NCBI GenBank assembly: GCA_045577635.1
Contig: JAZNIS010000108.1
Span: 1 to 20,602, forward strand
Direction of reading: 5' to 3'
Source: UBA6345 sp045577635
Lineage (GTDB): Bacteria > Bacillota > Clostridia > Christensenellales > UBA1242
DNA length: 20,602 bases
This document shows positions 1 through 6,096 of the stretch, one piece after another. The position numbers and the translations under genes were made by a program. The notes under the pieces are model-generated. The model was not told the DNA's origin, ran no database searches, and saw only the letters and a list, made by a program, of their open reading frames with translations. Positions within the stretch are counted from its first letter, which is position 1. Every line of letters starts with the position of its first letter.

Positions 1-70
1 TATTTTAATCATAAAAAAATACAAGGTCTTAACCTAGTTAAATTGAAACTAGTGTTTCAGTAAATACTTT

Positions 71-323
71 TTAGATTGTTTTCTCATCACTTGTATTAGA
101 AGAATTAAGTTCTATTTCAATCTTATTGTTAAAAAGTCTAATTGCTGGTATAAGTTGTTTAACTGCACTTGTTGGACAATCTTTCATAACTGATTGAAAG
201 TAAGCTTTAATGTCTTCTTTAGACACTTCAAATGTTTGTTTACATTCTTCGTTAATTCTTTTTTTGGTCTTTCCACCAATTTTTTGCTTGTTCCATTTCT
301 TCAGGCGTTCCTTGTATTTTCAT
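71..323 (-). pseudogene. small gene broken by a single-base frameshift in a poly-A tract
   Basis: An ATG at 323 follows a good AGGAG site (331-336), but the frame stops after 23 codons at 252. Just before the stop is a run of seven A residues (259-265, coding sense). Removing one A joins the first frame to a second open frame running to a TAA at 71-73, giving an intact protein of about 83 residues. It would start MKIQGTPEEMEQAKNW and be mostly helical with a charged C-terminus. The reconstructed product has no family I recognise. The homopolymer makes a sequencing error, a real mutation or transcriptional slippage all possible. It lies downstream of the S51-like gene on the same strand, 161 bases away, with its own extended -10 element. 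Confidence 0.55.
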
Positions 324-348
324 AAACAAAACTCCTTTCTATGAAATT

Positions 349-357
349 ATTATAACA
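349..357 (-). promoter_or_regulatory. extended -10 promoter for the frameshifted small gene
   Basis: Reading the minus strand, TG-T-TATAAT forms an extended -10 element 12-13 bases upstream of the AGGAG site. No convincing -35 hexamer is seen at the expected distance, which extended -10 promoters tolerate. Confidence 0.4.
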
Positions 358-484
358 TAAAGTTTTATAAAGTGTTGGTCTTTTGATAAAATTTTCAACT
401 TAAAATATCTTGAAATTCATTTTAGCGATTTTAAAAAGAAAAAACACACTCTACATTTTATTTGATTGTCTTTTGCAATACCAT

Positions 485-1234
485 TTAATCTTTATTGATT
501 TCTTCGCCGTTTTCAAAAATATGATGTTCACCAAAGATTTTAACTTCTGTATTGTCATCTAATATGTATGAATTCCCACCAATAGCAATAATTTTTATTT
601 CTTTTGACATATTTTTAATGAGAGTAATCCTATTTTTTACTTTTTCTTGCTTTAATTCTTCTTGTGTGTAAGAAAAGTGGGGTCTTACTGAATAATCTTT
701 TAAACAAAGACCTTCTTCAATTTCAAACTCTGTCATATTTCCGTGATGTGTAGAAAGAACTTTATTGGCTGGTAGTTTTGCTGATGTTCCTGTAAACATT
801 ACATATCCATTATAGTTTGCAGAAGCATAATTAAAGTTTATATCTTTTAAAATTTTTAATCCTCGTGGAGTATGTCCACCCTGAATAAATACAAGATTTG
901 AACTTTCTATATCTTCTTTTAAATTTCCTTTATAATTACAATCTACAACTATTATTTTTTTTATTTTAAAACCACTTAATTTAAAACACTTTACCAAACA
1001 TTTAGCATATTGCTTATTGGTATAGTGATAATCGTTAAACACTTCATCAGCAGGTTGGTCTTTTGGTGTTTTGGTTTGCCAACGATTAGTAATAAAAGTA
1101 ATAATAAGTTGTTTGTCTAACTTTGATTTTAAAGTATCTGCGAAACCATTTATATTATCAAAGGCTTGGGCCTTAATTTTCTTGTTTGATATATTTTTTG
1201 GGCAACCTAAAATACTTGTATAAATTATTTTCAT
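485..1234 (-). CDS. peptidase S51 / type 1 glutamine amidotransferase-like protein
   Basis: This 249-residue protein has the layout of the S51 (peptidase E / cyanophycinase) group. A strand ends in FIQGGHT (residues 116-122), where the family has a GGxT loop. A nucleophile elbow-like FTGTSAK (147-153) stands where PepE has GWSAG. DYSVRPHF (180-187) carries the candidate catalytic His, and IAIGGNSYI (216-224) matches the late glycine strand. The elbow is degenerate (GTSAK rather than GxSAG), so activity is uncertain. S51 enzymes cleave Asp-X dipeptides or related substrates; the substrate here is unknown. The start has an AAGGA site in the 12-base gap after the upstream DUF2441-like gene, so the two are very likely co-transcribed. 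No signal peptide is seen, suggesting a cytoplasmic protein. Confidence 0.65.
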   Translation of the reverse strand: MKIIYTSILGCPKNISNKKIKAQAFDNINGFADTLKSKLDKQLIITFITNRWQTKTPKDQPADEVFNDYHYTNKQYAKCLVKCFKLSGFKIKKIIVVDCNYKGNLKEDIESSNLVFIQGGHTPRGLKILKDINFNYASANYNGYVMFTGTSAKLPANKVLSTHHGNMTEFEIEEGLCLKDYSVRPHFSYTQEELKQEKVKNRITLIKNMSKEIKIIAIGGNSYILDDNTEVKIFGEHHIFENGEEINKD

Positions 1235-1246
1235 TAGTTTTTCCTT

Positions 1247-1771
1247 TTAAATTTTTATAATTTCAATGATTTCTGCTATACCTTGAAAAAAATATTCTTG
1301 TGTTTTAGCAGTTTTATCGCCTTGCCAAAATCTTGTTATGCCTGCAATATGAGCTTCTTTCTTTAATTCATTTGATTTTTGCTCATCGGGAGTAGTAGCA
1401 CAAGCATGTAATTTTCCTGTGCATTTAACTTTAAACAAACCAAGTGTCGTGCGACCTGCATTTTTATTCCACTTTTTAGCAAGTTCGTAGCAATCTTCCA
1501 AATTGTCATAAAGAATAATAGATGATAGACGACTTGGCAATTCTGGATTGATTGATTTTCTAACTTTCTCGTGTAGAGATTCCATAAAGACAGTTCTTTT
1601 TTCTTTTGGAGTTTTAAATAATTTGTGTTTTGCTTTTTTGTAATTTACATATTTAGCATTATGTTTTTTTGAGCAATCGCAAATATCACCAAGTTTATAA
1701 TTGTGATATTCTCTATTAAAAGGTGTATCTTGCACCATAAAATACATTTCTTTATCTTTAACAAATTCCAT
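1247..1771 (-). CDS. DUF2441-like protein (possible ADP-ribosyltransferase-type fold)
   Basis: This 174-residue soluble protein has features I associate with DUF2441-type proteins. These are an N-terminal YFMVQDTPF segment, a central PSRLSSIILYDN (residues 79-90), and a late ITRFWQG...EYFFQGIAEI block (145-168). Some proteins of this kind have been suggested to adopt an ADP-ribosyltransferase-like fold; that is inference here and no catalytic triad can be fixed. The ATG lies 5 bases after the stop of the upstream gene, and its GGAG site sits inside that gene's last codons, so translation is probably coupled. It is the middle gene of a three-gene operon. Function is unknown. Confidence 0.5.
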   Translation of the reverse strand: MEFVKDKEMYFMVQDTPFNREYHNYKLGDICDCSKKHNAKYVNYKKAKHKLFKTPKEKRTVFMESLHEKVRKSINPELPSRLSSIILYDNLEDCYELAKKWNKNAGRTTLGLFKVKCTGKLHACATTPDEQKSNELKKEAHIAGITRFWQGDKTAKTQEYFFQGIAEIIEIIKI

Positions 1772-1776
1772 ATTGA

Positions 1777-2580
1777 TTACTCCACAATAACTTTACCATC
1801 TACATTGCATATGTAGCAGTCGGGGAATAATGATTTGATTTTATTTAATAATTTTACATTTTTCTCTGTTTTCCTGTCAACAAACAATCCTTCAATGCAA
1901 TTTCTTGGGATGCCAAACATAATGTATGCACAACGCTCACCAAAACCTTTTTCCATTAAAACTCTAGTTTTATTATGTTCGTTTGGATTTGGTTTAAGTC
2001 CAATTTTTTCTGGAATATGGTCTTGTTGTAATTCATTTTCAAGTAGTTTATTACAACCATTATGGCTCATATTAAATATTAAAGCTATGTTTCCGTTATC
2101 TCTAATATCATTAGGTAAAAATCTCATTTCTCTTGTAGATTCGGCTTCCCAAAGAAAATGGTCTTTCTTTTTTAATTTATCAACGAAATCATCTAATTTA
2201 CCATAAGGGACAATTTCATAAGTTCCATTATATACAACAGTCATACCAGAATAGTTTGTAATATAATCCTTCAGTTTAATTCTTTTAGCAAATTTCCAAG
2301 TGGAAACAGCCCATTTAATTCCGTGTTTTGTTTCTATTCCTGCATAATCACTACAAATCTTGCCTTCACTTGATATTACTTTTAAATATTCAAGGTCTAG
2401 TTTAAAACCTGTCATTAGATTTCCTTTGTTTAAAATGACATCATCACCAATTTTATACTTTCTATTTTTAAACTCGTTATTTGATATTTCATAGAAGTTG
2501 CCAATTTGTTCTAGTATAAGTTTTCTTGTTTCACCTTTAAACTCTTTCTTAACAACATTGATATACTCTTGTTTTGTCAT
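1777..2580 (-). CDS. unrecognised 267-aa protein, first gene of a three-gene operon
   Basis: I chose the ATG at 2580, which has AAAGGA 11 bases upstream. A longer frame reaching 2667 would run through the terminator at 2648-2687 and the likely promoter. The product is soluble, with no membrane segment or signal peptide. The N-terminal half contains YKIGDDVILNKG (about residues 41-52) and SSEGKICSDYAG (70-81). The C-terminal half has a short histidine-containing stretch (NMSHNGCNKLL) and ends in strand-like blocks IMFGIPRNCIEGLFV and FPDCYICNVDGKVIVE. This faintly recalls the tail of ADP-ribosyltransferase-like domains, but I do not recognise the family. The immediately following genes are DUF2441-like and S51-like, so it probably acts with them. 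Confidence 0.7.
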   Translation of the reverse strand: MTKQEYINVVKKEFKGETRKLILEQIGNFYEISNNEFKNRKYKIGDDVILNKGNLMTGFKLDLEYLKVISSEGKICSDYAGIETKHGIKWAVSTWKFAKRIKLKDYITNYSGMTVVYNGTYEIVPYGKLDDFVDKLKKKDHFLWEAESTREMRFLPNDIRDNGNIALIFNMSHNGCNKLLENELQQDHIPEKIGLKPNPNEHNKTRVLMEKGFGERCAYIMFGIPRNCIEGLFVDRKTEKNVKLLNKIKSLFPDCYICNVDGKVIVE

Positions 2581-2620
2581 AAAATGCTTTATCCTTTTAG
2601 TACTTTTAATTATTTTTAGC

Positions 2621-2649
2621 ATAACATATTTTTGGGGGATTTGTATCAA
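2621..2649 (-). promoter_or_regulatory. promoter of the three-gene operon
   Basis: On the minus strand TTGATA (2644-2649) is followed after 17 bases by TGTTAT (2621-2626). It overlaps the U-tract of the preceding gene's terminator, so one transcription unit ends where the next begins. Confidence 0.45.
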
Positions 2650-2687
2650 AAAAAAGACATTTCCCAAATTGAAGGTAAAAATGTCTT
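2648..2687 (-). terminator. intrinsic terminator of the HipA-like gene
   Basis: AAGACATTT (2679-2687) pairs perfectly with AAATGTCTT (2654-2662) on the minus strand. The 9-bp stem has a 16-base loop and is followed by a run of T. It lies 37-76 bases past the stop at 2724. Confidence 0.75.
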
Positions 2688-2723
2688 AATTTTCCTGCAT
2701 CCCTTAACCTATCTTTTTTTAAT

Positions 2724-3638
2724 CTATAATCCTAAATCTTTACCAATGGTTTTTCTGTTATATTCCCACAATCTTTCTATTGGGCTAACAATTTCACTTC
2801 TTTCTCTAAAACCCAATTTGCTATCTTTACAAGTTGCTTTTATTTCTTTTGGAAAATCAAATTCCAAAGCAGATATAATTGCACTAATGTTTTTATTTGA
2901 AAGCACGGCATCTTCTGCTAGTTGGCACATATCCATTATTCTTTGTTTATAACACACATTATCGTATGATTGATGTGGGGTTGCTGTTTGATAAGGAAAT
3001 ACTAAAAAATTATCAAAATCATCTTTTTTGCTTCCACAATAATTATAAATTTGCATAAGGTCAAGGTCTATTCCTATAATGCCCTCATACTTATCACTAT
3101 CTTTTGATTTATAAAAAAAGTAATTTTTTAAGTGTTTATCACCATCAGTTCTTAATTCATCAACTAAAAACATATTTTGCAAATCAGTTAAACAACTTGG
3201 TGTCATAAATTTAAGCAGTGTGTCAATAAGTGATTTATCATAAAACAATCGCCATTTATATTTTCCAAATGCTCTGGTTTGTATTTTTCTATATTCAATA
3301 TCATTATTTGCCAGAATGGTTTTTACGGTATTAATATCTTCAACATTTGGTTGAATTGTTTGAATTGAGTATCTATCTTTTTTTGCAATAAAAGAAACAG
3401 GTGGTGTTAAAATACCCGCTTTTTCATAAAGTTTAGATGAAGCTATTGATGAAACACCTGTTTTTGTGTCAACGGTTTTAACAAAACAGGTTCTACCATC
3501 GGTGATTTCATATTTATCAACACAATCTGTTTTGGTTTCAATAAACTTCATTACATTATTAACATTTTGACCTTTTTTTAATTTTGCAATAATTCCGTTT
3601 GCATAAAGGTCATAAAAAGAAATCTTTTTATTTGTCAT
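2724..3638 (-). CDS. HipA-like kinase-fold protein
   Basis: This 304-residue protein shows kinase-type signatures. CFVKT (residues 51-55) has a lysine placed like an ATP-binding Lys. SSKLYEKAGILTPP (67-80) resembles the HipA helix after it. FLVDELRTDGDKHLKN (157-172) matches a catalytic loop of the form D...DxHxxN, and GIIGIDLDL (186-194) supplies the metal-binding Asp. HipA proteins are Ser/Thr kinases, often toxins that phosphorylate aminoacyl-tRNA synthetases and are paired with a HipB repressor. No HipB-like gene sits next to this one, so a toxin role is only a possibility. It is monocistronic, with a consensus promoter and its own terminator. The start has an AGGAAA site about 10 bases upstream. 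The target is unknown. Confidence 0.6.
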   Translation of the reverse strand: MTNKKISFYDLYANGIIAKLKKGQNVNNVMKFIETKTDCVDKYEITDGRTCFVKTVDTKTGVSSIASSKLYEKAGILTPPVSFIAKKDRYSIQTIQPNVEDINTVKTILANNDIEYRKIQTRAFGKYKWRLFYDKSLIDTLLKFMTPSCLTDLQNMFLVDELRTDGDKHLKNYFFYKSKDSDKYEGIIGIDLDLMQIYNYCGSKKDDFDNFLVFPYQTATPHQSYDNVCYKQRIMDMCQLAEDAVLSNKNISAIISALEFDFPKEIKATCKDSKLGFRERSEIVSPIERLWEYNRKTIGKDLGL

Positions 3639-3660
3639 TTTTACATCTTTTCCTGCTTAA

Positions 3661-3689
3661 ATTTTACATGACCACAGTTAAAATGTCAA
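3661..3689 (-). promoter_or_regulatory. sigma-A promoter of the HipA-like gene
   Basis: TTGACA (3684-3689) and TAAAAT (3661-3666) on the minus strand are separated by exactly 17 bases. The predicted start is about 16 bases before the ATG, leaving just enough leader for the AGGAAA ribosome site. Confidence 0.75.
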
Positions 3690-3733
3690 TATTGATGTTT
3701 TTTTGAAGTGTTGCAGAAATATATTAAAAGATA

Positions 3734-3764
3734 TAAAAAAAAAGAATCGGAAAATAATTTCCGA
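3734..3764 (-). terminator. intrinsic terminator of rubrerythrin
   Basis: TCGGAAA-TTAT-TTTCCGA on the minus strand (3747-3764) forms a 7-bp hairpin followed by a long T run (3735-3743), about 45 bases past the rubrerythrin stop. Confidence 0.8.
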
Positions 3765-3805
3765 AGCTTTTATTTTTAAGTTTTATAAACCTTAAACTTA
3801 TTTTT

Positions 3806-4348
3806 TTATTTAAAGTTTTCGTTTCTAACTTCAAAGAAACTTTGTGGGTGATCACAAACAGGGCAAACTTCAGGAGCTTTTTTTCCTTTGTAAATATGTC
3901 CACAGTTACGGCATTGCCAATAAACTTCGCCATCTTTTGTGAAAACTTTTTTATCTTCTACATTTTTAGCAAGTGCTCTGTATCTTTCTTCGTGAGTTTT
4001 TTCAATAGCTGCAACAGCACGGAATTTGTAAGCGATTTCTTCAAATCCTTCTTCTTCAGCTTCTTCAGCCATTCTCTTATACATTTCTGTCCATTCGCCA
4101 TTTTCACCAGCAGCTGCATCAAGTAGGTTTTCTAGGGTTGAAGGAACAGAGCCACCGTGTAGGTATTTAAACCACATTTTAGCATGTTCTTTTTCATTGT
4201 CTGCAGTTTCAGTGAAAATTGCAGCAATTTGTTCGTAACCTTCTTTTTTTGCTTTACTAGCATAATATGAATATTTATTTCTTGCTTGGCTTTCACCAGC
4301 AAATGCTTCCATTAAATTTTTTTCAGTTTTTGAACCTTTAAATTCCAT
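3806..4348 (-). CDS. rbr: rubrerythrin
   Basis: Rubrerythrin reduces hydrogen peroxide in the cytoplasm of anaerobes using electrons from rubredoxin or NADH-linked donors. The 180-residue product has the standard two-domain form. The N-terminal ferritin-like diiron domain has E19 in FAGESQARNKY, ExxH at 52-55 (NEKEH), helix glutamates around 95-97, and ExxH at 116-119 (IEKTH). The C-terminal rubredoxin-like domain has CRNC (146-149) and CPVC (162-165) for one iron. Length matches the family. I chose the ATG at 4348 because GGAGG lies 8 bases upstream; an upstream extension to 4435 is not supported. It is divergent from the zinc-ribbon gene at 4538 and ends at its own terminator. Control by peroxide sensor PerR is common for the family, but no clean PerR box is visible. 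Confidence 0.97.
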   Translation of the reverse strand: MEFKGSKTEKNLMEAFAGESQARNKYSYYASKAKKEGYEQIAAIFTETADNEKEHAKMWFKYLHGGSVPSTLENLLDAAAGENGEWTEMYKRMAEEAEEEGFEEIAYKFRAVAAIEKTHEERYRALAKNVEDKKVFTKDGEVYWQCRNCGHIYKGKKAPEVCPVCDHPQSFFEVRNENFK

Positions 4349-4371
4349 AATAATTCCTCCGTTGAAATCTA

Positions 4372-4402
4372 TTAATATTATACTTTTATTTTTTATTGTC
4401 AA
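4372..4402 (-). promoter_or_regulatory. rubrerythrin promoter with unusual spacing
   Basis: A perfect TTGACA (4397-4402) precedes TATAATATTAAT (4371-4382) on the minus strand. The perfect TATAAT is only 14 bases away and TATTAA is 19 away, so neither gives the usual 17. The true -10 cannot be fixed from sequence. Confidence 0.6.
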
Positions 4403-4491
4403 CAACAAAAATTGATTGATTTTTTTTAGAAACAATTAACAAAAATTTTAATTTGTTTAAGGTTTTTTATTTTAATTTTAATTAAAATATT

Positions 4492-4520
4492 TTAACAAAA
4501 TAATATTTCTATGCTAAACT
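4492..4520 (+). promoter_or_regulatory. promoter of the zinc-ribbon membrane gene
   Basis: TTAACA (4492-4497) and TAAACT (4515-4520) are 17 bases apart. The AGGAG ribosome site and the ATG at 4538 follow directly. Confidence 0.55.
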
Positions 4521-4537
4521 AATTATAGGAGAAAGTA

Positions 4538-5308
4538 ATGAAACAACTAAAATGTACACAATGTGGAGCAACAATAAATTCTGACACATTAACCTGTGAA
4601 TATTGCGGGTCGGTTTTTTTTAGTTCGGAATTAGCTGAAGAAGCGGCTAAAAAACGAAAAGCAAAAGAACTTGAAGCAGATAAAGACCAATCTAAAAATG
4701 AATTTATTGATTCATATAAAAGTGACAATATTAGGGTTAGAAATTTAACCGATGAAGAACTTTATAATGTTATTAAAACATTAACAACAAATCATCCTGC
4801 ACAATTTATTTTTCCAATTGTGTTTATGTTTGTTTGGACAGCTATTGCATTTAGTATTTTTATGTCCACCTTTGATTTAGATTTATTAATTAATGGTGGG
4901 GTGTCCATTTTATTTATGGTTCCGTTAATATTTGTTGTTATTGGTGTAACAACAATAGTTAGATTAGTTGCACAAGCACTTTCAAAAAATATAAACTTTG
5001 AACTTAATTTAATTAAGCAAGGTGAATATAATGGTGCTATGTTAAGTTTAGAAAAGAAAGAAAGCAGAAAACATAATGTTAAATATGTTGCAGCACTTAT
5101 TATGTTAGATTATTTTAGATTAAATAATTTTAATGGTGCAAGGCAACACATTATAAAACTTCCACAAGCCGAACTTTCTGAACTTATTAAAAGAAGTTCA
5201 ATTGTGTTAGAAGTTGCTAGGGAATTAGGTGTTAGAACTCCTGATTTTGTTGAATCGGTTGTTAATTCACTTAAAGCTAGATTTGAAAGTTTTTATAATA
5301 ATAAGTAA
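4538..5308 (+). CDS. zinc-ribbon membrane protein of unknown function
   Basis: This 256-residue protein starts with a zinc ribbon, CTQCG (C6, C9) and CEYCG (C20, C23). A charged Lys/Glu-rich stretch (about 33-60) follows. Two hydrophobic segments, about 89-111 and 119-141, predict an inner-membrane protein. The C-terminal region (150-256) is soluble and helical, with repeat-like helices around KYVAALIMLDYFRLNNFNGARQ that recall TPR-like packing. Such zinc-ribbon plus membrane proteins are common and poorly understood in Bacillota. The start has AGGAG upstream. It is monocistronic, bounded by its own promoter and a strong terminator, and divergent from rubrerythrin. No enzymatic motif is seen. 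Confidence 0.8.
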   Translation: MKQLKCTQCGATINSDTLTCEYCGSVFFSSELAEEAAKKRKAKELEADKDQSKNEFIDSYKSDNIRVRNLTDEELYNVIKTLTTNHPAQFIFPIVFMFVWTAIAFSIFMSTFDLDLLINGGVSILFMVPLIFVVIGVTTIVRLVAQALSKNINFELNLIKQGEYNGAMLSLEKKESRKHNVKYVAALIMLDYFRLNNFNGARQHIIKLPQAELSELIKRSSIVLEVARELGVRTPDFVESVVNSLKARFESFYNNK

Positions 5309-5313
5309 TTTAA

Positions 5314-5344
5314 AAAGGTGAACATTAAGTTCATCTTTTTTGTT
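5314..5344 (+). terminator. intrinsic terminator
   Basis: AAAGGTGAAC (5314-5323) pairs with GTTCATCTTT (5329-5338) with one G-U pair and a 5-base loop, followed by T residues. It closes the zinc-ribbon gene. Confidence 0.85.
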
Positions 5345-5365
5345 TAAATCGGTAAAAGCATAGAG

Positions 5366-5402
5366 TTTTAATTTTGTTTTTTAATATATTTTAATTTTGT
5401 TT
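5366..5402. repeat. 14-bp direct repeat in the XRE gene promoter
   Basis: TTTTAATTTTGTTT occurs at 5366-5379 and again at 5389-5402, exactly 23 bp apart. The second copy ends 5 bp before the -10 hexamer and covers the -35 position. The spacing is close to two helical turns, fitting a repressor operator, but AT-richness makes chance possible. Confidence 0.45.
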
Positions 5403-5403
5403 A

Positions 5404-5412
5404 TGATATAAT
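5404..5412 (+). promoter_or_regulatory. extended -10 promoter of the XRE regulator
   Basis: TG-A-TATAAT is an extended -10 element with no clear -35. The predicted transcript start is near 5419, right before the GGAG ribosome site at 5421-5424. Confidence 0.6.
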
Positions 5413-5432
5413 TTAAAAAAGGAGAATGAAAA

Positions 5433-6044
5433 GTGGACTACAACAAAATTGGTGATTTTATAACATCGTTACGAAAAGAGAAAAAATTAACACAGGCAAA
5501 GTTGGCAGAAAAAATTTTTGTTAGTGAAAAAACAGTTTCTAAATGGGAAAATGGTAATGGTGTGCCTGATACAGGTTCGCTTACTAAACTATGTGAAGTT
5601 TTAGGTGTTAGCATAAATGAGCTTTTAAGTGGTGAAAGGATAACTGTTGAAAGCACAACACAAAACAGCCAACTTGTTTTTAATATGGTAAAAGAAATAG
5701 AAGAAAAAAATAAAACTATTTGGGTGTCAATGTGGGTAATAATGTCTGTTAGCATTGTTGCACTTTTAGGTTTTCTTTTTGTTTCAGCTTATTTAATTCC
5801 TGAAGGGGTTTGGCAACTTGTAACAATTATTGTTTCAGTTCTTTTATTTATGATTCCTTGTTTTTATGCTTTAAAACTTGAAGTTAGTGTTGGTGCTTAT
5901 AAGTGTAAAAAATGTGGTAGTAAAGTTGTGCCAACTTATACTGAAGCACTAAACAGTATGCATTTAGGAACAACCCGTTATTTAAAATGTCCTAATTGTA
6001 AAAAACGAACATGGTGCAAAAAGGTTATAAAAAAAGAAGATTAA
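5433..6044 (+). CDS. membrane-anchored XRE-family regulator with C-terminal zinc ribbon
   Basis: This 203-residue protein starts with a Cro/C1-type helix-turn-helix (residues 5-66). LTQAKLAEKIFVSEKTVSKW forms helices 2-3 and is followed by GNGVPDTGSLTKLCEVLGVS. Two membrane segments follow (about 97-119 and 128-147). Then comes a zinc ribbon with CKKC (C158, C161) and CPNC (C186, C189), with an extra Cys at 195. It is probably a transcription factor held at the membrane, sensing an unknown signal. The start codon is GTG at 5433, 8 bases after GGAG; a nearby ATG at 5426 is out of frame. It is monocistronic. A 14-bp direct repeat over its promoter suggests autoregulation. The zinc ribbon echoes the previous gene's, though order and sequence differ. 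Confidence 0.85.
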   Translation: MDYNKIGDFITSLRKEKKLTQAKLAEKIFVSEKTVSKWENGNGVPDTGSLTKLCEVLGVSINELLSGERITVESTTQNSQLVFNMVKEIEEKNKTIWVSMWVIMSVSIVALLGFLFVSAYLIPEGVWQLVTIIVSVLLFMIPCFYALKLEVSVGAYKCKKCGSKVVPTYTEALNSMHLGTTRYLKCPNCKKRTWCKKVIKKED

Positions 6045-6047
6045 CAT

Positions 6048-6089
6048 AAAAAATAATCCAAGAAAATTAAATCTTGGATTATTTTTTTG
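6048..6089. terminator. bidirectional terminator between XRE gene and leuS
   Basis: AATAATCCAAGA (6052-6063) pairs perfectly with TCTTGGATTATT (6072-6083), extending to about 15 bp through flanking A and T runs. These serve as U-tracts on either strand for the two convergent genes. Confidence 0.9.
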
Positions 6090-6096
6090 TTTTAAA

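Noticed and set aside
34..52. Inverted repeat CTAGTT/AACTAG near the window start
   Set aside because: It is a 6-bp AT-rich stem without a T run; too weak to call a terminator.
2581..2667. N-terminal extension of the 267-aa protein
   Set aside because: It would cover the terminator of the preceding gene and the likely promoter, and the ATG at 2580 has a ribosome site.
1835..2952. Plus-strand open frames across the accessory operon (1835-2206, 2498-2689, 2632-2952)
   Set aside because: They are antisense to better-supported minus-strand genes, lack ribosome sites, and show the Phe/Ser/Leu-rich composition of reverse-complemented AT-rich coding DNA.
4349..4435. 29-residue N-terminal extension of rubrerythrin
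   Set aside because: It would include the promoter, has no ribosome site, and rubrerythrins begin at the chosen position.
5438..5755. Minus-strand frame opposite the XRE gene
   Set aside because: It is fully antisense to a gene with a clear HTH domain and has no ribosome site.
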